Shown here one piece after another: positions 1-8,387 of a stretch of 64,000 nucleotides of DNA. The notes beneath the pieces were generated by a model, which searched no databases, was not told the origin of the DNA, and saw only the letters and a list, made by a program, of their open reading frames with translations. How positions within the stretch are numbered: position 1 is the first letter of the stretch; the number at the start of each line of letters is the position of its first letter. The stretch covers positions 5,304 through 69,303 of the forward strand of contig DATEKK010000134.1 in assembly GCA_035277485.1 (NCBI GenBank), given 5' to 3'. The stretch is from JADGGM01 sp035277485 (GTDB lineage Bacteria; Gemmatimonadota; Gemmatimonadetes; Gemmatimonadales; Gemmatimonadaceae). The translations under genes were made by a program, and so were the position numbers.

Positions 1-326
1 TTGGCGAGCACCACGCGACGGTCGCCGTCGAGTCGCTCGATCAGGATCTCGCAGCCCTCGTACGGCCGGTCGTTGCGGAGCGCGAGGGCCATCCAGCTGT
101 CCTCATGCAGAATCGGCGCGCCGTCTGGCGAGAAGAGCTTGACCGACCCGCAGAATCGGTCGACGGGATCGCACAAAGCAGGCGCGCGGCCCCACAACTG
201 GACCGCGCGCTCATTGTAGTACGTGATCAGCCCCTGCGCGTCGCACGTGTACGCCCCCGCCGGAAGCTTCTCCAGCAGTCTGCGAAATCGCAACTCGCTG
301 ACTGGTGCGGCAGCCTCGCCGCTCAT
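1..326 (-). CDS. PAS-domain sensor protein (partial)
   Basis: The minus strand reads as the N-terminal part of a PAS domain protein and runs off the left edge, so the C-terminal output module (commonly a histidine kinase) is not visible. About 108 residues are present. Seen directly: an RFRRLLEKLPAGAYTCD stretch followed by GLITYYNERAVQLWGR and a D-x-F-C-G-S-x-K-L-F-S-P-D-G segment, the pattern of PAS folds in soil-bacterial two-component sensors. The ATG at 326 is the first Met in frame. The frame stays open further upstream without a Met, and a good AGGAGG lies about 45 bases upstream, so the true start could be an earlier non-ATG codon. Ligand and partner are unknown. Confidence 0.7.
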   Translation of the reverse strand, partial: MSGEAAAPVSELRFRRLLEKLPAGAYTCDAQGLITYYNERAVQLWGRAPALCDPVDRFCGSVKLFSPDGAPILHEDSWMALALRNDRPYEGCEILIERLDGDRRVVLA

Positions 327-410
327 GAGCCGATGTACCGTGACTGCAATCTGCTGCGCTCGTTTGTGCCTCCTGTGATGGTACGGAAACCCGTGCCGAC
401 CGCAAGGGCG

Positions 411-560
411 AAAGGACGGACGGAAGACGGACAGAAGACGGACAAGGCGGACAAGGCGGACAAGGCCGGACACTACCGGAGTTCGTCCGGCTCTGTCCGG
501 CTCTGTCCCGCCTCGTCCGTCTTCTGTCCGGCTTTGTCAGGCTTTGTCCGCCCTTCAGGC
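411..560. repeat. GGACA-type short repeats forming imperfect inverted repeat
   Basis: Intergenic stretch between the multicopper oxidase stop and the PAS gene. The left half is built from GGACAAGGC/GGACAGAAGAC-like units and the right half from their complements (CTGTCCGG, TTGTCCGCC). A perfect 16-bp inverted repeat pairs 428-443 with 515-530. On the minus strand it follows the multicopper oxidase gene, so it may act as a terminator or RNA-stability hairpin. No open reading frame with coding character was seen in 327-570. Confidence 0.7.
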
Positions 561-570
561 CTTGTCCGCC

Positions 571-1704
571 CTACTGCACGCGATACCGGACGGCCATTCC
601 CTCCTCGAAGTGGAAGGACACGTGGCAGTGGAAGAGCCACGTGCCGACGTCGTCCGGGATCATGTCAGCGCTTTCCATCTGCATCATCGCGAGCTGCGTC
701 ACATCGGTGCGCATGCCGTTCAGGATGACGGTGTTGCCGTGCCAGTGCGGCGCATGGAAATCGAAGTCGTTGGTGGACGCCATGAGATACCATCGGACGC
801 GCTCGCCTTTCTTGATCGTGAGATCGGCCAGCGGCATGCTGCCGTGCACGAAACCGTTGATGGTGAATTTCACGAACCACGGATACGCGTCGGCCGGCAA
901 GTGAGGGTTGGTAATCGGGACGAGCGCATCCAGAGAATCCATCGTGAAGCCGTGGCCGAACGGCACGTTCTGGATCCAGCTGTTGTTTTCCTCCACCTGC
1001 ATGAACGAGGCGACGATCTCGCGATCGACGTCGTTAGGCGAACCATCGGGCCGCGCCTTGGCGCGCGCGGTAATGATGATCGGTCCGAAGAGCCCGGTGT
1101 TGATGTCGCGCACTTCGTCCACGTGCGAGTGGTACATCCACATCACCGAGCTCACGTCCATCGGTCCCGGGCCCGCGCGCTCCGGAACGATCCACACGTA
1201 GGTGAACGTCGCGCCGGGTGCGACGCCGTCGTCGGCCTTGTCGGCGCCGCTCGTACCGTCGTTGTACGGCACGCCTTCCGCGTTCTTCTCGTAGAACACG
1301 CCGTGGGGATGAATGCTGTACGGCCGTTGGGCATTGTTCCGGAACACGACGCGGATCGTGTCGCCCACCACACCGCGGATGAGCGGTCCCAGAAATCCCA
1401 AGTGCTGCCACTCGGGCGGCCTGGGCTTGAGCGTGTGGAAGGTGCTGTCGGTGTACTCCCGATACAGCACCTTCTTGTAGACGGTGCTCACCGGACGCGG
1501 CTTGCCCTTCGCGAAGAAGGCGGTGTCCACGTACGGCTGTCCGGTGATTTCGTCGCGTCCGCCAGGTACATAATCCCACGACACGGGATCGGCCGCGATG
1601 AAATAGGTGCGCGTCATCGGCGGAACGGATCCGGTTTGTGCGGTGAGTCGGCTCACAGGAAGGAGAGCGAACAGCATCAGGGCTGCACGGTTCACGAAGG
1701 ACAT
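571..1704 (-). CDS. Multicopper oxidase, ceruloplasmin-like two-domain type
   Basis: Secreted multicopper oxidase of 377 residues. All four copper-ligand signatures are visible: HPHG and HSH in the first cupredoxin domain, and HAPHWHG and HCHVSFHFEEGM near the C-terminus. The segment HLGFLGPLIRGVVGDTIRV resembles ceruloplasmin and hephaestin more than bacterial CueO. The length fits a two-domain enzyme. The chosen ATG gives a signal peptide (SFVNRAALMLFALLP, cleavage near AQT) and has GAGG six bases upstream; a longer reading frame begins 15 codons earlier without these. It is transcribed alone, divergently from the DUF6496 gene. The substrate (Cu(I), Fe(II), Mn(II) or phenolic) cannot be told from sequence. 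Confidence 0.88.
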   Translation of the reverse strand: MSFVNRAALMLFALLPVSRLTAQTGSVPPMTRTYFIAADPVSWDYVPGGRDEITGQPYVDTAFFAKGKPRPVSTVYKKVLYREYTDSTFHTLKPRPPEWQHLGFLGPLIRGVVGDTIRVVFRNNAQRPYSIHPHGVFYEKNAEGVPYNDGTSGADKADDGVAPGATFTYVWIVPERAGPGPMDVSSVMWMYHSHVDEVRDINTGLFGPIIITARAKARPDGSPNDVDREIVASFMQVEENNSWIQNVPFGHGFTMDSLDALVPITNPHLPADAYPWFVKFTINGFVHGSMPLADLTIKKGERVRWYLMASTNDFDFHAPHWHGNTVILNGMRTDVTQLAMMQMESADMIPDDVGTWLFHCHVSFHFEEGMAVRYRVQ

Positions 1705-1768
1705 GGGCGCCTCGTCGCGCTGGTTGTGATCGCATGGGGTGTGATGCAACGCGCGCGATCTAACGGGA

Positions 1769-1800
1769 CGCCGTTATCCAGCCGCTATTTCGGCGTTATC
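1769..1800. promoter_or_regulatory. Direct repeat CGSCGTTATC in divergent promoter
   Basis: The 194-bp divergent region between the multicopper oxidase and the DUF6496 gene contains CGCCGTTATC (1769-1778) and CGGCGTTATC (1791-1800), a 10-bp direct repeat with 22-bp period, about two helical turns. This spacing fits paired binding of a regulator on one DNA face. No regulator is identified; inference only. Confidence 0.3.
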
Positions 1801-1898
1801 ACCGGAAGCGTTCACTCGAACGGCCGTCCGTGGCCCGGTGCTTGCGCCGTCGTGCATGCAGGCAAGGACGCGCAATCCTTCCGATACAGGAGACGGAC

Positions 1899-2105
1899 AT
1901 GGCCTCGCGCAAAAAACACTCAGGAAAGTACGGCAAAGGCGCATCGAAGAGCGTCAAGCGCGCCATGCACAAGCGCAAGAAGGGAACGCTCAGGCGTGGA
2001 AAGTCGGGGCACGGCGGCAAGGTGAAGAGCCGCAAGCAGGCGATCGCGATCGGGTTGTCGGAGGCGCGGAAGAAGGGCGCCAAGGTGCCCAAGAAGCGGA
2101 AGTAG
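1899..2105 (+). CDS. DUF6496 family small basic protein
   Basis: A 68-residue, very basic protein rich in Lys/Arg/Gly, with the conserved-looking C-terminal half KSRKQAIAIGLSEARKKGAKVP typical of DUF6496 proteins. Function is unknown; the charge suggests nucleic-acid binding. The ATG at 1899 has an AGGAGA Shine-Dalgarno, whereas the longer frame from 1830 has no ribosome-binding site. The gene stops 4 bases before the convergent ctaG stop. Confidence 0.8.
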   Translation: MASRKKHSGKYGKGASKSVKRAMHKRKKGTLRRGKSGHGGKVKSRKQAIAIGLSEARKKGAKVPKKRK

Positions 2106-2109
2106 CTGC

Positions 2110-2982
2110 CTAACCGGGCGAGAGCCGGCCGCGCCGGCGCGGCGCCGAGTCCATGATGAACCACTGCGCGGCGAGCGCGAGCGCGACGCCGATGTAGACG
2201 AACGACGCCGGAACGGACATGATGAGTCCGGCGAGCTGCTGATCCTCGAGCAGCGTGAGGTGCCACGCAGCCGCGCCGGCGGCGTGGGCGGAATACCACC
2301 CGGTGCGCGCGAACGCGAGGATGGCGCCGAGCGCGCCGCTCTGCATGAGCGTGAGGGCGAGGTACACCACGGCGCCGCCGCGCGCGAGCCGCCGCCTTCC
2401 GATGGGTTGAAACACGACCCACCAGAAGAGAAACGCCGATCCGAGAAAGGTGAGGTGCTCGAGCGCGTGCAGCCGCTCATCGCCCAACGCGGCGAGATAC
2501 GGGCCGGGCAGGTGCCAGAACCACAGCACCACGAGGTTGGCCAGCCAGATGCCTAACGGATCGCCCACGGCCCAGGCGGTGCGCCGAGCACGGGGCGACC
2601 CGCGCCACCAGCGCCCGGCCGCGAGCCGCCACGGGTAGGGCAGCGCCCACAGCGCCGGCAACAACGGTTCGCCTAACGCGAGCAGCGGCGCCGCCACGAT
2701 CATGAGCAAGAGGTGCTGTACCATGTGCACCGAGAACAGCGTCTCCGCCAGCGCGTCCACCGGCGACAGCAACGCTAAGACGAGCGTCACAACGCCGGTC
2801 CCGAAGCATGCGACCTGCCCTCGGCGCACGCCGTGGCCCACGCCGGCGCTCCGCCAGAGCGCGCGCACGCCGATGGCGTACCACAGCGTGCACAGCGCGA
2901 GCGGCACCGCGATGGATGGTGTCCACTGCCAGGCCGACCACACGGCGCCCGGCCCGACGATCGTGTCCCCGCTCGAGATCAC
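2110..2982 (-). CDS. ctaG: Cytochrome c oxidase assembly factor CtaG (caa3 type)
   Basis: A 290-residue polytopic membrane protein with seven or so hydrophobic segments and the HMVQHLLLM signature of the Caa3_CtaG family. These proteins help insert copper into caa3-type oxidases. It is the last gene of the methanol-oxidation/caa3 operon. Its ATG overlaps the stop of the upstream small membrane protein gene by four bases (ATGA), which implies translational coupling. It ends convergently with the DUF6496 gene. Confidence 0.88.
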   Translation of the reverse strand: MISSGDTIVGPGAVWSAWQWTPSIAVPLALCTLWYAIGVRALWRSAGVGHGVRRGQVACFGTGVVTLVLALLSPVDALAETLFSVHMVQHLLLMIVAAPLLALGEPLLPALWALPYPWRLAAGRWWRGSPRARRTAWAVGDPLGIWLANLVVLWFWHLPGPYLAALGDERLHALEHLTFLGSAFLFWWVVFQPIGRRRLARGGAVVYLALTLMQSGALGAILAFARTGWYSAHAAGAAAWHLTLLEDQQLAGLIMSVPASFVYIGVALALAAQWFIMDSAPRRRGRLSPG

Positions 2983-3398
2983 CGGCAGGCCGGAATGGCG
3001 AAGAGCGAGATCAACCCGAATACAATGAGTGCGCTGAACAGCACGCCGAAGGGGATGCCCATGAACGCCATGTAGTGGAACACGGCGCTGCGTTCCGGAT
3101 CACCCCGCGGCACGTCGTCGGCGCGACTCTTCGTCTGGCCCCACACGCGGGTTGCGGTGCCGAGCGCCACGAGCGCGACGATCAGCGTGATCACCGTGAT
3201 GATCAAGGACCCGGTCCAGGCGCCGCCCGTCTTTGTGGTATCGATCAAGTGGTCCATCGGGTAGCACGCGTGCGCGGTGATCGCGTACGCGCAGAGCTCG
3301 TACACGCTCCACGCCGCCGGCGCGCCGAGGAGGGCGAACCATGCGGCGCCGTAACCTTCAGCGTGCGGATGCCGGTGCGCAGCGGGTGCGACGGTCAT
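2979..3398 (-). CDS. Small oxidase-cluster membrane protein, unknown function
   Basis: A 139-residue protein with three predicted membrane helices (around residues 18-40, 60-85 and 112-135) and His/Cys residues near the N-terminus (HRHPHAEG, ITAHACYP). It sits between coxC and ctaG, so a role as an accessory oxidase subunit or assembly protein is inferred from position. A GGAGGG Shine-Dalgarno precedes the ATG, and the stop overlaps the ctaG start. No family was recognised with certainty. Confidence 0.75.
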   Translation of the reverse strand: MTVAPAAHRHPHAEGYGAAWFALLGAPAAWSVYELCAYAITAHACYPMDHLIDTTKTGGAWTGSLIITVITLIVALVALGTATRVWGQTKSRADDVPRGDPERSAVFHYMAFMGIPFGVLFSALIVFGLISLFAIPACR

Positions 3399-3419
3399 GG
3401 CTCGAGCCCTCCCACATGC

Positions 3420-4016
3420 CTAACCAAGGCGCGGCGAGATGTAGAGCGATGCGAACACGAACAACCACACGATGTCCACGAAGTGCCAGTACATGCCGGC
3501 GTTGGTCACGGCGAGGTGCGATTCGCGCGTGAACGTGTCGCGCGCCGCCCAGATCTGCACCAGGATGTTCATCAGCAGCCCGACAATGACGTGCGCGCCG
3601 TGGAAGCCGGTGATCGTGTAAAAGAGCGAGCCGAACGCGCTGTCGCGCGCGCCGAACGGCTGCTTGCTCCACTCGATCCCCTGAATGATGATGAACGCCA
3701 AGCCGAGGATGAACGCGAGGGCCAGGCCGGCGCGGAGTCGCGCGCGATTGCCTACGCGAATCCCCCGTTCGCCCCATGCGTAGGCGACGCTCGACAGGAT
3801 GAGAATGATCGTGTCGGGCAGCGAGAGCTTGAGGGACAACGGGCCGGTGGGCGGCCAGGGCGATCGGGACTGCGACCCCAGATAGAAAAAGCTGAACAGC
3901 AGGAACGCGAACAACGCCGCTTCCGTGGCGATCGTCCATACCATCGCCCACCACCCCGGCGCTCGGCCCTCGTGGATGCCTAACGGGATGGTGCGGTCGT
4001 ACGCGGTGGTCGTCAT
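3420..4016 (-). CDS. coxC: Cytochrome c oxidase subunit III
   Basis: A 198-residue COX3-family protein with five hydrophobic segments. Visible hallmarks are GWWAMVWTIATEAALFAFL, the FYTITGFHGAHVIVG helix and YWHFVDIVWLFVF. It lacks the first two helices of the seven-helix form, as in many bacterial short COX3 proteins. The ATG at 4016 overlaps the coxA stop by four bases; the extended frame from 4106 runs inside coxA and is rejected. Its stop TAG lies within a GTTAGGC motif copy. Confidence 0.92.
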   Translation of the reverse strand: MTTTAYDRTIPLGIHEGRAPGWWAMVWTIATEAALFAFLLFSFFYLGSQSRSPWPPTGPLSLKLSLPDTIILILSSVAYAWGERGIRVGNRARLRAGLALAFILGLAFIIIQGIEWSKQPFGARDSAFGSLFYTITGFHGAHVIVGLLMNILVQIWAARDTFTRESHLAVTNAGMYWHFVDIVWLFVFASLYISPRLG

Positions 4017-5944
4017 GCGCGTTCTCCGGTCGCGAGATGACGGGGCCATAGCCAGCCGACGAGGCACGCCAGCATGCCGACGCCGCCCAGGATGGCGAGC
4101 CACCACGCCGAGAAGACGAGGCCGTACGCCGTCGCGAGCATCGCGACGGCGAGCAGGAACGGGAACAGCGAGTCCTCGGGCATGTGCAGCACGTGCAGCG
4201 GCTCCGCCTCGAGCGGCGACGTGCCGAAGGTTTCGCGCCCCTCCGCGAGCACCGCGCCTTCCGTGATGTGGCTGTGCCCTTCACCGGGTATCATGCCGGG
4301 CGTCTGGTCGCCTAACTGGTCCTCCCAGAGCGGGAGCCGGCTCCGGATGATCGGAATGACGGCGAAGTTGTAGGGCGGCGGCGGCGACTCCATGGACCAT
4401 TCGAGTGTCCCGGCATCCCATGGATTGGAGCCGGCAAACGCGCCCCGCCTCAAGCTCACGAAGAAATTGATCACGAACAGCAGCACGCCGACGGCGAACA
4501 CAAACGCGCCGATCGACGTGACCAGATTGAGCGTGCCCCAGCCGGAGCTCGCCGGATAGGTGTACACGCGGCGCGGCATCCCGAGGAGACCGGCGATATG
4601 CATCGGGAAGAACGCGAGGTTGAACCCGATGAACATGACCCAGAAATTCCACTTGCCTAACGTCTCGTTCATCATCCGGCCGGTCATCTTCGGAATCCAG
4701 TAATAGAACGCCCCGATCACCGGGAAGACGTTGATGCCGATGAGCACGTAGTGGAGGTGCGCGACGACGAAATACGTATCCGTCACCTGCCAATCGAACG
4801 GCACGGCGGCGGTCACGACGCCCGAGACGCCGCCGATCACGAACAACACGACGAATCCGGCGCAGAAGAGCATGGGCGTGCGCCACACCGGTCTGCCTAA
4901 CCACATGGTACCGATCCACGCGAACACCGCGATCGCGCTCGGGATCGTGATGAGGAAACTGGCGCCGCTGAAAAACGACATCGACACGGCGGGCAGCCCC
5001 GTCGCGAACATGTGATGCACCCACACGCCGAAGCCGATGAGTCCGGTGGCAATCGTGGACAACGCGACGTACGGATATCCTACCAGCGGACGGCGGCTGA
5101 ACGTCGGAATCATCTCCGACACCATGCCCATGGCCGGCAGCACGATGATGTAGACCCACGGATGGCCGAGGATCCAGAAGAGGTGCTGCCAGAGCAGCGC
5201 ACTCCCGCCCTGGGCCGCGTCGAAGAAGTGCATGCCGAAGCGGCGCTCGAAGAACAGGAACACGCTGCCCGCGGTGAGCGCCGGCAGCGAGAAGAGAATC
5301 GAGAACGACACGGTCATCGTGCCGTACACGAAAATCGGCAGGCGATTGAGCGACATGCCCGGCGCCCGCATCTTCATCACCGTGCCGATGAAGTTGATGG
5401 CGCCGACCGTCGTCGAAATGGTGAGGAAGATCAACCCGAGGGCATAGAAATCCATGTTGAGCCCGGGGTTGAACGGCCGCAGCGACATCGGCGCGTATCC
5501 GAACCAGCCGTCGTTAGGCGCCTGGCCGATGGCCAGCGCCGTATAGATGAAGATGCCCGAGGCCAGGAACGTCCAGTAACTCAGCGCGTTGACGCGCGGA
5601 TACGCCATGTCGCGCGAGCCGAGCATCAGCGGCCAGATGTAGTTGCTGAAGCCCGACAGAATGGGCGACGCGTACCAGAAGATCATCGTGATGCCGTGCA
5701 TCGAGAACAGCTGGTTGTACGCGTCGGGCGACAGCAGATGCGAGTCCGCATGGATGAGCTGCACGCGCATGATCAGCGCTTCGATGCCGCCCAAGACCAG
5801 GAAGATCAGCGCGGTCACGAGATAGCGTTTGCCGATCGTCTTGTGGTCGACGGTACCGAGCATGCCGTAGAGGCCAGGGCGCGCTTCCCACGTCTCGTGG
5901 AGCCGCTCGACCGGTGCGGCCGCAATGGGTGCGAGAGTGGCCAC
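4013..5944 (-). CDS. coxA: Cytochrome c oxidase subunit I, atypical proton-channel residues
   Basis: Haem-copper oxidase catalytic subunit of 643 residues. The active-site ligands are present: MHGITMIFW in helix II, GHPWVY (Cu-B His and cross-linked Tyr), VWVHHMF, and VAHLHYVL with both haem ligands. The DMAYPRVN segment keeps the D-channel entrance Asp. However, the canonical GHPEVY glutamate is Trp, and the K-channel lysine of GIKxFSW is Ala (SAIAVFAW), so neither usual proton-channel residue is present. The C-terminus adds about 100 residues with two more helices, resembling fused subunit IV. It lies in the operon between coxB (10-base gap) and coxC (four-base overlap). Confidence 0.95.
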   Translation of the reverse strand: MATLAPIAAAPVERLHETWEARPGLYGMLGTVDHKTIGKRYLVTALIFLVLGGIEALIMRVQLIHADSHLLSPDAYNQLFSMHGITMIFWYASPILSGFSNYIWPLMLGSRDMAYPRVNALSYWTFLASGIFIYTALAIGQAPNDGWFGYAPMSLRPFNPGLNMDFYALGLIFLTISTTVGAINFIGTVMKMRAPGMSLNRLPIFVYGTMTVSFSILFSLPALTAGSVFLFFERRFGMHFFDAAQGGSALLWQHLFWILGHPWVYIIVLPAMGMVSEMIPTFSRRPLVGYPYVALSTIATGLIGFGVWVHHMFATGLPAVSMSFFSGASFLITIPSAIAVFAWIGTMWLGRPVWRTPMLFCAGFVVLFVIGGVSGVVTAAVPFDWQVTDTYFVVAHLHYVLIGINVFPVIGAFYYWIPKMTGRMMNETLGKWNFWVMFIGFNLAFFPMHIAGLLGMPRRVYTYPASSGWGTLNLVTSIGAFVFAVGVLLFVINFFVSLRRGAFAGSNPWDAGTLEWSMESPPPPYNFAVIPIIRSRLPLWEDQLGDQTPGMIPGEGHSHITEGAVLAEGRETFGTSPLEAEPLHVLHMPEDSLFPFLLAVAMLATAYGLVFSAWWLAILGGVGMLACLVGWLWPRHLATGERA

Positions 5945-5954
5945 GGCGATTCCT

Positions 5955-6971
5955 CTATTTGAGAGTCTCGAGATACGCGGCGAGCGATTGCAGCTCGCGC
6001 GACGGGACCGGAATCGATGGCATGTCGCTGCCCGGCTTGATGGTCTGCGCCGCGACGATCCATCCCATCAAATTGCCTTTTGTGTTAGGCAGAGTGCCGG
6101 CCGCGATCGTCGTGCGCGACGCGATGTGCGTCAGATCGGGTCCCACCGCGCCGCCCGCGCCGGTGCCGCGGATGCTGTGACAATTCGCGCAGCCCGATGT
6201 CATGAACGCGCGCTGTCCCTCGACCATGTTCGGGTCGGTGACCGGCGCCGCCGGCGTTCCCTGGTCCAAGAGCCATTGCTGGAACTTGCCCGGCGGATCG
6301 GCGATGACGCGGAGCTGCATGTGCGCGTGCTGCGCCCCGCAGTATTCACCGCACGTGCCGCCGAATACGCCGGCGTGCCGCGCTTCGATCCACGTAGTAT
6401 TCGTCTGTCCCGGAATCAGATCGCGTTTTCCGGCCAGCTCGGGGACCCAGAAGCTGTGGATCACGTCGTTGGTCGTGAGCTCGAGCCTAACGGGCTCGCC
6501 GACCGGCACGTGGATCTCGTTGGCCGTGACGACCTCCTGCGAGGGACCGGCCCCCTGGTAGCGCACTTCCCACCACCACTGATGGCCGATCACCTGGATC
6601 GTTGCCGCCGGCGCGCGCGCGGGTGCGGCGACGGCGTCGAGGGTGCCGATCGTGAACAGAAACGCCGCGAGGAGCACGATGGCCGGTATGACGACGCCGC
6701 CCCACGTGATCCAGGGCATGCCGGGACTGCCGGCCGATACCGCGTCATCGCGGGTTCGGCGCCCGCGCGATCGCGCCCACGCCGCGAGAACCAGAATGCT
6801 GATGATGAGGATGACGGCGCAGGAGACGATCACGAGGAACCACCCGAGCGACGTTTCGCTGCTGCCGGTCACGCCGTCACGCGCCAGCGTGTTGAGCGGC
6901 CCGCAGCCCGCGAGGCCGCACGTGCCTAACGCCAGGCAACGGGACGCCCGAGCGCGCGAGGCGGATCTCAT
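5955..6971 (-). CDS. coxB: caa3 oxidase subunit II with fused cytochrome c
   Basis: A 338-residue subunit II. The start at 6971 gives a lipoprotein signal ending LAGC and has GAGG upstream; the longer frame from 7019 overlaps the upstream gene. Next come one strong transmembrane helix near residue 45 and a cupredoxin domain with the Cu-A motif CGEYCGAQHAHM. The C-terminal cytochrome c domain has one CANCH haem site and a distal Met in GSDMPSIPV. The fused cytochrome c defines the caa3 type, accepting electrons from soluble or lipid-anchored c-type cytochromes. It lies 7 bases after the small cytochrome c gene. Confidence 0.94.
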   Translation of the reverse strand: MRSASRARASRCLALGTCGLAGCGPLNTLARDGVTGSSETSLGWFLVIVSCAVILIISILVLAAWARSRGRRTRDDAVSAGSPGMPWITWGGVVIPAIVLLAAFLFTIGTLDAVAAPARAPAATIQVIGHQWWWEVRYQGAGPSQEVVTANEIHVPVGEPVRLELTTNDVIHSFWVPELAGKRDLIPGQTNTTWIEARHAGVFGGTCGEYCGAQHAHMQLRVIADPPGKFQQWLLDQGTPAAPVTDPNMVEGQRAFMTSGCANCHSIRGTGAGGAVGPDLTHIASRTTIAAGTLPNTKGNLMGWIVAAQTIKPGSDMPSIPVPSRELQSLAAYLETLK

Positions 6972-6978
6972 GGCGCCC

Positions 6979-7503
6979 TCACTTGGGGCCGGGCGGGTTG
7001 GCGGGCGGCGGCGGCGCATCCGGCTCTTGCGGCGTGCCTAACGTCCGGATGTACGTGATGATCTGCCACATCTGATCCTGCGGAATGCGCCCGCCCCACG
7101 CCGGCATACCCGCGGACCGGCCCTCGGTGATGGTGCCCAGCAGTTGGGCATCGCTGCTGCCGTAGATCCAGATGCTGTCGCGGAGACTCGGCCCCATGCC
7201 GCCGCCGGCGCGACCGCCGTGACACCCCGAGCAGTTGTACTGCACGAACAACTGCCGTCCTGCGGTCGCGGCCGCCTCGTTGCCCGCATACGGATTGTGC
7301 ACGTCGCCGAAGAAGACGGTGGGATGAATGCCGGGCTTGACACCGATCGATGCCGTCGGCGTGATCGGCGGGCCGATCGCTCCCGCCGATGCCGCCGTGA
7401 CCGTTCCGTGAGCGCCCGTGGAGCCACGCTCCTGGCACGCGACCGCGAAGATCAGTGCTCCGGCAAGAGCCATCGACGTGCGCACGTTCGCCGCGATCCT
7501 CAT
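6979..7503 (-). CDS. Lipoprotein cytochrome c, candidate XoxG
   Basis: A 174-residue class I cytochrome c. The N-terminus (MRIAANVRTSMALAGALIFAVAC) is a lipoprotein signal with Cys about residue 23. One haem site, CSGCH, follows FVQYN, and a distal Met is likely in GMPAWGGRI. The C-terminus is Pro-rich. The ATG overlaps the stop of the XoxJ-like gene by four bases (ATGA). In known lanthanide methanol-oxidation loci xoxG encodes the cytochrome that takes electrons from XoxF. Position between xoxJ and coxB fits this, but sequence alone does not prove partner specificity, so no symbol is assigned. Confidence 0.85.
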   Translation of the reverse strand: MRIAANVRTSMALAGALIFAVACQERGSTGAHGTVTAASAGAIGPPITPTASIGVKPGIHPTVFFGDVHNPYAGNEAAATAGRQLFVQYNCSGCHGGRAGGGMGPSLRDSIWIYGSSDAQLLGTITEGRSAGMPAWGGRIPQDQMWQIITYIRTLGTPQEPDAPPPPANPPGPK

Positions 7504-8387
7504 GGCGTTGTTCCTCCCGCTCCTGACGCAGTGTGCGGCGCGCCGGCGCTCGCCTGCGCTCCGCCGTCGCCGGTGCCTAACGGAACGTCGTAGTCGCGCA
7601 GAATCCGCCGGATCGCGGCGCCGCGCCGGTCGAGCTCCCGTTGCAGGGCGCCGAGCAGTGTCGTGTCGCCCTTCCTCACGCCCATCGCGATCGCGTACGA
7701 GAACGGAATGCCGTGACCCGCCATCGCGTTGGACACCGGGGTCACGTCGAGCGGCACGCGCGACCGCGCCGCGTAATATCCGGCGAGCGGCCCCCACGCG
7801 ATCGCGACATCCACTTTGCCCTGTGCGACGGCGCTTACGAGCGTGGACGGCGGACTCGCCTGCGCATAGTTGCCGTAGATGCTGTAGCCCACCACGTTCC
7901 GCACGATGCCGCGCCCCGCGAGCGCGACGCCCGGCGGCAGACTGTTGTAATCGTCGCCGATGACGTGAATGCCGATGCGCACGTGGTGCAGCCGCGGATC
8001 ATCCATTGACGCGACGTGCAGCCCGCTCGATCGTCGCGTGACGAACACGTACGTCGAGCTGTAGTAGGGCTTCGTGGTCGCCAGTTGGTCGTCGCCCGCG
8101 ATGATGCCGATCACGACATCGCAGCGGTCGGCGCTCAGCGTATTGCGCACGAAGCCGCGCCGTTGGGCCCACCAGGTATAGTGGACGGGCTCATGGAGGT
8201 CATGCGCCACGAGCCTCGCGATGCGGTTCTCGAAGCCGTGGCCGGCGCTGTCGCTGAACGGCATGTTGTTCGGATCGGCGCACACGCGCAGCACGCGTGC
8301 CGGGGCCGGCGTGCCGTCAGGCGCACCCAAGGCCGCGAGGGCCGCGAGGCCGGCGATCGCGCCGAGGCGCATCGCAATCCCGATCAT
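7500..8387 (-). CDS. xoxJ: XoxJ-like periplasmic binding protein
   Basis: A 295-residue exported protein of the family called 'quinoprotein dehydrogenase-associated substrate-binding protein'. After a signal peptide (residues 1-25), the mature domain begins RVLRVCADPNNMPFS, the family hallmark. DVVIGIIAGDDQLATTKPYY and KVDVAIAWGPLAGYY match the two-lobe periplasmic-binding fold. XoxJ is thought to bind and help activate XoxF. The ATG at 8387 overlaps the xoxF stop by four bases. A longer frame from 8792 lies inside xoxF and is a shadow. Confidence 0.88.
   Translation of the reverse strand: MIGIAMRLGAIAGLAALAALGAPDGTPAPARVLRVCADPNNMPFSDSAGHGFENRIARLVAHDLHEPVHYTWWAQRRGFVRNTLSADRCDVVIGIIAGDDQLATTKPYYSSTYVFVTRRSSGLHVASMDDPRLHHVRIGIHVIGDDYNSLPPGVALAGRGIVRNVVGYSIYGNYAQASPPSTLVSAVAQGKVDVAIAWGPLAGYYAARSRVPLDVTPVSNAMAGHGIPFSYAIAMGVRKGDTTLLGALQRELDRRGAAIRRILRDYDVPLGTGDGGAQASAGAPHTASGAGGTTP

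Noticed and set aside
411..560. CRISPR array
   Set aside because: Units are about 9 bases, irregular and inverted halfway; no spacers and no cas genes.
544..2025. 493-aa open frame on the plus strand across the multicopper oxidase gene
   Set aside because: Antisense shadow in GC-rich DNA; the minus-strand frame has clear copper-site motifs.
5012..5962. 316-aa plus-strand frame across coxA
   Set aside because: Antisense shadow, Arg/His/Glu-rich with no domain; coxA is unmistakable.
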